Assembly (NCBI RefSeq): GCF_965284335.1 | Contig: NZ_OZ260076.1 | Strand: one strand, 5' to 3' | Length of the DNA: 64,000 nucleotides | Source: Tabrizicola_A sp965284335 | GTDB taxonomy: Bacteria; Pseudomonadota; Alphaproteobacteria; Rhodobacterales; Rhodobacteraceae | In this document: piece by piece, positions 58,863-64,000 of the stretch | How the letters are laid out: every line of letters starts with the position of its first letter | Position numbering within the stretch: the first letter of the stretch is position 1 | Program-made: the position numbers and the translations under genes | Notes under the pieces: generated by a model | What the model saw: the letters and a program-made list of their open reading frames with translations, nothing else | The model's database searches: none | What the model was told of the DNA's origin: nothing

Positions 58863-59729
58863 TCAGAGCGCTTCAGCGCCCGAAATGATTTCGATAAGCT
58901 CTTTGGTGATCGCAGCCTGACGCGAGCGGTTGTAGATCGTCGTGTACTTGGTGATCATCTCGCCTGCGTTGCGGGTGGCGTTGTCCATAGCGGACATCCG
59001 CGCGCCCTGTTCGGAGGCACCGTTTTCCAAAAGAGCCGTGAAGACCTGCGTGGCCACGCCCCGCGGCAGAAGGTCGGCCAAGATGGCCTCTTCGCTGGGT
59101 TCGTAGTCATAATCGGCCGTAGCACCCGCCCCTTCGAACACGGCAGGGATCACCTGCTGTGCGGTCGGGATCTGGCTGATCACCGACTGGAAGCGGTTGA
59201 AGAACAGCGTCACCACGTCACACTCGCCAGCTTCGAAGCGGGCCAGAATGTCGCGGGCGATGTTCTGGGCATTGGCATAGCCGATGCGCTTGACCTCAGA
59301 CAGGTCGATATGGCCGACGAAATGCGCGCCAAGGTCGCGGCGCAGCTGTTCGCGGCCTTTTTTGCCGACGGTCAGGATCTTGACGGTCTTGCCAGCGGCC
59401 AAAAGCTCGTTCGCCTTGGTGCGCGCAAGGCGCACGATGGTCGAGTTGAAGCCACCGCAAAGACCGCGCTCGGCGGTCATGACGACCAGAAGATGCACCT
59501 TGTCCGAGCCGTTGCCGACAAGAAGTTTCGGCGCGCCTTCCGAGTTGGCAACCCCGGCCGCAAGGCCCGCCATGACGGCGGACATGCGTTCGGCATAGGG
59601 GCGGGCGGCCTCGGCGGCGTCCTGCGCACGGCGCAGTTTTGCCGCAGAGACCATCTGCATCGCTTTGGTGATCTTACGGGTGTTTTTAACACTCGCGATC
59701 TTGTTTTTTAGGTCCTTTAGGCTGGGCAT
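58863..59729 (-). CDS. atpG: ATP synthase F1 gamma subunit
   Basis: The 288-residue rotor shaft has the two terminal helices (PSLKDLKNKIASVKNTRKITKAMQMVSAAKLRRAQ and SAMDNATRNAGEMITKYTTIYNRSRQAAITKELIEI) that form the coiled coil, and LCGGFNSTI in the globular part. GAAGGAGAAGG precedes its ATG. Length is standard for alphaproteobacteria. Confidence 0.98.
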   Translation of the reverse strand: MPSLKDLKNKIASVKNTRKITKAMQMVSAAKLRRAQDAAEAARPYAERMSAVMAGLAAGVANSEGAPKLLVGNGSDKVHLLVVMTAERGLCGGFNSTIVRLARTKANELLAAGKTVKILTVGKKGREQLRRDLGAHFVGHIDLSEVKRIGYANAQNIARDILARFEAGECDVVTLFFNRFQSVISQIPTAQQVIPAVFEGAGATADYDYEPSEEAILADLLPRGVATQVFTALLENGASEQGARMSAMDNATRNAGEMITKYTTIYNRSRQAAITKELIEIISGAEAL

Positions 59730-59751
59730 CTGCCTTCTCCTTCAGGGCGCT

Positions 59752-61290
59752 TTATGCGAAATCTTTGGCGAAAGCAGCGATTTCAGCTTTGATGGCTTTC
59801 TCCAGATCGCCCGCGACTTTGCGGTCGTTCTTGGTGATGTCTTCCAAAAGCGCCTTGCCGGTGGTGCGCAGGTGCTTCAGCAAGCCAGCCTCGAAACGGC
59901 CGATGTCCTTGACCGCGACCTTGTCCAAAGCGCCGGAGGTGCCTGCATAGATCACGCAGACGATTTCGGCGTTGGTCATGGGCGAATACTGGTTTTGCTT
60001 CATCAGCTCGGTCAGACGCGCGCCGCGGTTCAGAAGGGCCTGAGTGGAGGCGTCAAGGTCGGAACCAAACTGCGCAAAGGCCGCCATTTCGCGATACTGA
60101 GCGAGTTCCAGTTTCACCTTACCGGCCACCGACTTCATGGCGTTGGTTTGAGCGGACGAACCCACGCGCGACACCGACAGACCGGTGTTCACGGCCGGAC
60201 GGATGCCTTGGTAGAAGAGTTCGGTTTCCAAGAAGATCTGGCCGTCGGTGATCGAGATCACGTTGGTCGGAATAAAGGCCGACACGTCGCCGCCTTGGGT
60301 TTCAATGATCGGCAGAGCGGTCAAGGAACCTGCGCCGAAATCTTCGTTCAGCTTCGACGAACGCTCGAGGAGGCGGGAGTGGAGATAGAACACGTCGCCC
60401 GGATAGGCTTCGCGGCCCGGCGGGCGGCGCAGCAAGAGCGACATCTGGCGGTAGGCAACGGCCTGCTTGGAAAGATCATCATAGATGATCAGCGCATGGC
60501 GGCCATTGTCGCGGAAGAATTCTGCCATTGCAGTCGCCGAATAGGGGGCGAGGAACTGCATGGGGGCCGGGTCGGAGGCGGTGGCGGCCACGACGATGGT
60601 GTAATCAATCGCGCCGGTTTCCTCGAGCTTCTTCACCAGCTGTGCCACGGTCGAACGCTTTTGGCCGATCGCAACGTAGATGCAGTAAAGCTTCTTCGAT
60701 TCATCATCGCCAGCCGCATCGTTATACGACTTTTGGTTCAGAATGGTGTCGAGCGCCACGGCGGTCTTGCCGGTCTGACGGTCACCGATGATGAGTTCGC
60801 GCTGGCCGCGGCCAACGGGGATCATGGCGTCCACAGCCTTGAGGCCGGTTGCCATCGGCTCATGCACCGATTTGCGGGGGATGATGCCGGGGGCTTTCTG
60901 GTCAGCGATGCGACGCTCGGTGGCCACGATCGGGCCTTTGCCGTCGATCGGGTTGCCAAGACCGTCCACGACGCGGCCCAAAAGGCCGTTGCCGGCAGGC
61001 ACGTCCACGATGGACTTGGTGCGCTTGACGGTGTCGCCTTCTTTGATGTCTTGGTCCGAGCCGAAGATCACGACGCCGACGTTGTCAACTTCGAGGTTGA
61101 GCGCCATGCCGCGGATCCCGCCGGGGAATTCCACCATTTCACCGGCTTGGACATTGTCCAGCCCGTGCACGCGGGCGATCCCGTCGCCGACCGACAGCAC
61201 GCGGCCAACTTCGGCCACCTGTGCGTCTTTGCCAAAGTTCTTGATCTGGTCCTTAAGGATCGCAGAGATCTCAGCAGCCTGAATTCCCAT
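59752..61290 (-). CDS. atpA: ATP synthase F1 alpha subunit
   Basis: The 512-residue subunit has the P-loop GDRQTGKTAVALDTI (about residue 170) and the signature near PAVNTGLSVSRVGSSAQ. It begins GIQAAEISAILKDQIKNFG, typical of alpha. The ATG at 61290 overlaps the atpH stop (TGATG) so the two are coupled. It alternates with beta in the F1 ring. Confidence 0.98.
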   Translation of the reverse strand: MGIQAAEISAILKDQIKNFGKDAQVAEVGRVLSVGDGIARVHGLDNVQAGEMVEFPGGIRGMALNLEVDNVGVVIFGSDQDIKEGDTVKRTKSIVDVPAGNGLLGRVVDGLGNPIDGKGPIVATERRIADQKAPGIIPRKSVHEPMATGLKAVDAMIPVGRGQRELIIGDRQTGKTAVALDTILNQKSYNDAAGDDESKKLYCIYVAIGQKRSTVAQLVKKLEETGAIDYTIVVAATASDPAPMQFLAPYSATAMAEFFRDNGRHALIIYDDLSKQAVAYRQMSLLLRRPPGREAYPGDVFYLHSRLLERSSKLNEDFGAGSLTALPIIETQGGDVSAFIPTNVISITDGQIFLETELFYQGIRPAVNTGLSVSRVGSSAQTNAMKSVAGKVKLELAQYREMAAFAQFGSDLDASTQALLNRGARLTELMKQNQYSPMTNAEIVCVIYAGTSGALDKVAVKDIGRFEAGLLKHLRTTGKALLEDITKNDRKVAGDLEKAIKAEIAAFAKDFA

Positions 61291-61850
61291 CACCCAACCT
61301 CTTTCATTGCATTCTGGAGAGCCGCGAGCTTCGCCTTGACCGAGGTGTCGATCATGGTCGAGCCGAGCTTGACGATAAGACCGCCGATGAGGCTTTCATC
61401 CACGGTGGTGTTCAGTTTCACGGTCTTGCCGACCGAAGCTTTCAGCGTCGCGGCCAGTTTCTTGGCCTGAGCCGCCGAGAGTGGCGTGGCCGAGGTGACC
61501 TCGGCGGTGATTTCGCCCTTTTCGACCGCGATGCGGGCTTTCACATTGGCCACCAGATGCGGCAGCACGAAAAGGCGGCGGTTCGAGGCCATGAGCGCCA
61601 AAGTGTTGGCGGTCAGGTCGGACAGGCCCATCTTGGCGGCAACAGCGCCCATGGCAGCGCCTTGATCGGCGCGCGAGATCACCGGCGAGGCGATCAGGTC
61701 ACGCAGATCGGCGCTGGCGGCCAAAGCGGCCTGCAACGCGTCAACATCCGCTTCGAGCGCGGCAATGGCCTTGGCTTCTTTGGCAAGTTCGAACAGCGCC
61801 TGCGCATAGCGCCCGGCAATGCCCTGAGAGATCGCAACTGGTTCGGACAC
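61290..61850 (-). CDS. atpH: ATP synthase F1 delta subunit
   Basis: The 186-residue subunit (OSCP in mitochondria) ties F1 to the peripheral stalk. The N-terminal helical bundle begins ISQGIAGRYAQALFELAKE; the C-terminal part has SLIGGLIVKLGSTMIDTSVKAKL, the delta signature. The start is a GTG at 61850 with GGAAGGGATGAC upstream. It is first in the F1-only operon; the Fo genes are elsewhere, as usual for Rhodobacterales. Confidence 0.97.
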   Translation of the reverse strand: MSEPVAISQGIAGRYAQALFELAKEAKAIAALEADVDALQAALAASADLRDLIASPVISRADQGAAMGAVAAKMGLSDLTANTLALMASNRRLFVLPHLVANVKARIAVEKGEITAEVTSATPLSAAQAKKLAATLKASVGKTVKLNTTVDESLIGGLIVKLGSTMIDTSVKAKLAALQNAMKEVG

Positions 61851-62460
61851 GTCATCCCTTCCGCTGTCTTAGACCCGGCCCCTGCCATGGCGGGCGCAAC
61901 CCGACCGTGGCGCAAGCAAGGTGCATGCGTCTTACGATTTGGCGCGTCTCTAGCAGAGCCTTCCCCACCCGGCAACGGGGCGCGCGCGCTTTTCGCGCGG
62001 AAAACATGCGGCAGATTCGGCATTTTTCATTTCCGGGCCGATTGGCAAGGGCCAAAGGGCCAAATCTTGCAGGGTCTAGCGCTATCACAGACAGGGCTTG
62101 GCGGCAGGCAAAGAAGGGTGCGCGGGGCTTTGCGCGGCAGGATCGGGTGCAAGCGGTAAAAATGCCGCAGGGATCGCGCCGGACTGTGGGTCAGCGCGGG
62201 GCCAAGATCGCCCAAGCGGGGCGACGATGCGCGGCTTGATTCGTCGGGCGGAGCGGGGGGCAAAGCGCCGCTCTGCGGCGGCACGCGGTGCAAAAGCGGC
62301 ATGCGCGGCCGGATTGTTGCGACTGCAAGGATGATGACCCGGCGCATGGGGTCATTGGATCAGCCGATAAGAATAATTCGCCTAAAAATTGCCAAGATGT
62401 TGACACAATTCAACCGCAGGCGCAGCTTGCCCCCATAAAAGGTATATGTGGGGTTAACCA
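61851..62460. other. 610 bp divergent intergenic region, atp operon and RTX gene
   Basis: No gene was found. It must hold the promoter of the atp operon on one side and that of the RTX gene on the other. GC-rich stretches with small repeats (61970-62000, GCGCGCGCGCTTTTCGCGCG; 62220-62300) give way after 62360 to an AT-rich patch with TTGACA at 62400-62405 and GGTATATGTGGGG just before the RTX start, promoter-like but without a clear -35/-10 pair. Several open frames here have no ribosome site and no recognisable product. Confidence 0.5.
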
Positions 62461-64000
62461 ATGGAATTGGTGCTGTTGCCGTTGTTGCTGTTGGCTGGGT
62501 TATTTGTGTTTGACGGCGGTGACAGCCGGGATGATGGCGGTGACGGGGATGACCCGGCGCGCGATGATCGGGCGGGCGATGACAGCCTGCAAGGTGCGGG
62601 TAGCGACCGAATTGCTGCCGGGGCGGGCAATGACCTTATCCAGCTTGAGGATCAGGCGCTTGGCTGGGGCGGCACGGGCGATGACACGTTGATGGCCGAA
62701 GATCGCGCCACCGCCTATGGGCTGGGCGGCGCTGACCGGCTGAGCGGGTCGGACAATGCCTCGGTCTTTGGCGGATTGGGCGATGATCGGCTGGTGGCTG
62801 AAGATGAGGCCGCGGCCTATGGCGGGGCGGGCGATGACACGCTGATCGCCAGCGACGAGGCCCGCGCCGATGGCGGGGATGGGGCGGACCGCATTTTCCT
62901 GCGCGGCGAAACCCAAGGCGCGGGCTTTGGCATGGGTGGCGCGGGGGATGATACGCTGATCGGCTCGGGTCAGGCGTTGATGATTGGTCAGGGCGGCAAT
63001 GATGTGTTTGTCGCCGATCTTGGCTTTGACGATGCCTCGGATGGCCGGGCCGAGGTGACGGTGCAGGATTTCAACGCGGAAAGCGATCAGATCGCGGTGC
63101 TTTTGGGTGACCGGCAGACCGATGATATCGAGATCACCGCGCGGTTTGATGCGGCGCTGAATGCGACGGTGGTGGAGCTGAGCGAAGGTGCTGAGGGCCG
63201 CTTTGCCCGCTTTACCCTGCAAGGGGTGGCCAGTTTTGATGTCAATGATGTGGTGCTTTATGGCACCGAAATTGGCGATGTGATCGAGTGGGAGGCCGAA
63301 AATGACGACACCGAGAATGACGCAGTCGGCCAGACCCTTGTGGGATCGGGCAGCGAGACGATCACCAGCGGGGCGGGCGATGATCGGATCACGCTAAGCG
63401 ACAGTGCTTTGGGCTTTGGCGGTTTGGGCAATGACACCATCTTGGCCGAGGACGATGCCACCGGTTATGGCCGCGAGGGCAATGACAGTCTGACGGGCTC
63501 GGACAATGCCACGGTGTTTGGCGGCGAGGGCAATGACACCGTGCTGGCCGATGGCACGGGTGAGGCCCATGGCGGGGCGGGCAATGATTTTGTCTGGGCG
63601 CGCAATGGAGCTTCGGGCTTTGCGGCCGAGGGCAATGATGTGGTTTATGCCACCCAAGGGTCGGCGGCGAATGCTGGAGCGGGCGATGATTTCGGCGTGG
63701 CGACGGATCGGTCGGTGCTTTACGGCGGCGATGGCAATGACAGGCTTGAGGTGGGCAGCGCGTCAACCATCTATGGCGGGGCCGGGGATGACAGGCTGAC
63801 GGTGGGTTTCAGCAACTATACCGGCGCGCCGAGTGATATCTTTGTCACCATGTCAGGTGGCGCGGGGGCTGACAGCTTTACGATCAGCGATGGCTCTCCC
63901 AATGAGGTGACGCCGACAAGCCGCACGATCATCACCGATTTTGATCCAGCACAGGATCGGCTGATATTTGAATCTCCGGTGGAGGCGGAGTTTTCGCAAT
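62461..64000 (+). CDS. RTX-like calcium-binding repeat protein, C-terminus beyond window
   Basis: The frame is open from the ATG at 62461 to the window edge (513 residues so far). The first 17 residues (ELVLLPLLLLAGLFVFD) are a hydrophobic anchor, followed by an Asp/Gly-rich run and then many GGxGND/GGxGDD nonapeptide-like turns of the RTX parallel beta roll, which bind calcium. Unusually, the repeats are spaced by ~18-21 residues in a regular alternation (for example GxGDDTLxAxDxAxAYG, then SDNAxVFGGxGDD), unlike canonical back-to-back nonapeptides. Two non-repeat stretches (residues ~183-280 and from ~480) resemble the DFxxxxDxI closing modules (VTVQDFNAESDQIAVLLG, IITDFDPAQDRLIFE). Export by a type I system or anchoring by the N-terminal segment are both possible. 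Confidence 0.85.
   Translation, partial: MELVLLPLLLLAGLFVFDGGDSRDDGGDGDDPARDDRAGDDSLQGAGSDRIAAGAGNDLIQLEDQALGWGGTGDDTLMAEDRATAYGLGGADRLSGSDNASVFGGLGDDRLVAEDEAAAYGGAGDDTLIASDEARADGGDGADRIFLRGETQGAGFGMGGAGDDTLIGSGQALMIGQGGNDVFVADLGFDDASDGRAEVTVQDFNAESDQIAVLLGDRQTDDIEITARFDAALNATVVELSEGAEGRFARFTLQGVASFDVNDVVLYGTEIGDVIEWEAENDDTENDAVGQTLVGSGSETITSGAGDDRITLSDSALGFGGLGNDTILAEDDATGYGREGNDSLTGSDNATVFGGEGNDTVLADGTGEAHGGAGNDFVWARNGASGFAAEGNDVVYATQGSAANAGAGDDFGVATDRSVLYGGDGNDRLEVGSASTIYGGAGDDRLTVGFSNYTGAPSDIFVTMSGGAGADSFTISDGSPNEVTPTSRTIITDFDPAQDRLIFESPVEAEFSQ

Noticed and set aside
57277..58920. Long frame opposite atpD, and a similar 601-codon frame opposite atpA
   Set aside because: Both are shadows of strongly biased genes on the other strand; composition (His, Gly, Arg, Phe rich) is not protein-like.

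Overview
The window is a stretch of GC-rich chromosome from an alphaproteobacterium, almost certainly a member of the Rhodobacterales (Rhodobacter/Paracoccus/Roseobacter type). The evidence is the gene families and their order: the zeta inhibitor (DUF1476) of F1-ATPase, an F1-only operon atpHAGDC, the late dcw block murD-ftsW-murG-murC-murB-ddl-ftsQAZ followed by lpxC-bamD-recN with a DUF2484 gene inside it, a fused ATP sulfurylase/APS kinase, an Lrp/trxB divergent pair, hsp20-DUF1150, and a stand-alone homocysteine methyltransferase near a stand-alone corrinoid protein. Nearly all of it is housekeeping sequence. No phage, insertion sequence, CRISPR array, rRNA or tRNA was recognised.

Layout. 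1-2.5 kb: the end-truncated zinc alcohol dehydrogenase, purS, purC and, divergently, the zeta inhibitor of ATP synthase. 2.7-10.2 kb: a one-carbon/methionine region (homocysteine methyltransferase, corrinoid protein, small membrane protein, DUF1638, FAD-linked lactate-dehydrogenase-like oxidase, NTF2-like protein), interrupted by a LysR/dioxygenase pair and a radical SAM gene. 10.3-26.3 kb: recN, bamD, lpxC and the peptidoglycan/division cluster, all on the minus strand. 26.4-31.4 kb: rimO, ubiK, lgt, a MidA/NDUFAF7-like methyltransferase, pgeF and a 50-residue protein. 31.8-38.3 kb: lrp/trxB, sulfate activation, the small heat-shock gene with RpoH-type promoter and RNA thermometer, and purEK. 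38.4-46.6 kb: small enzymes, then groESL with a perfect CIRCE, then TraB/MBL/EamA genes. 46.8-55.4 kb: pyrophosphatase, rhodanese, HAD phosphatase, MaoC, ribF, YcgN, threonine aldolase, a minisatellite, two catabolic-type enzymes and prs. 55.5-56.5 kb: one foreign-looking trypsin-like protease gene. 56.5-61.9 kb: an H-type lectin gene and the F1-ATPase operon. 62.5 kb to the edge: an RTX-type calcium-binding repeat protein, truncated by the window.

How the genes connect. The F1 operon and the zeta gene make one regulated machine, F1 plus its inhibitor, from two loci. The homocysteine-binding and cobalamin-binding proteins look like two pieces of a split methionine synthase. purS, purC, purE, purK and prs cover part of de novo purine synthesis from scattered sites. 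Heat-shock control is layered: RpoH-like promoter plus ROSE on hsp20, CIRCE/HrcA on groESL. Beyond the genes, the main unexplained signal is a set of small palindromes: 21-25 bp units with three-base loops, stacked at gene 3' ends and sometimes containing the stop codon. A separate ~60 bp palindromic element occurs between convergent genes, and half of it has been amplified into a ~93 bp tandem array.
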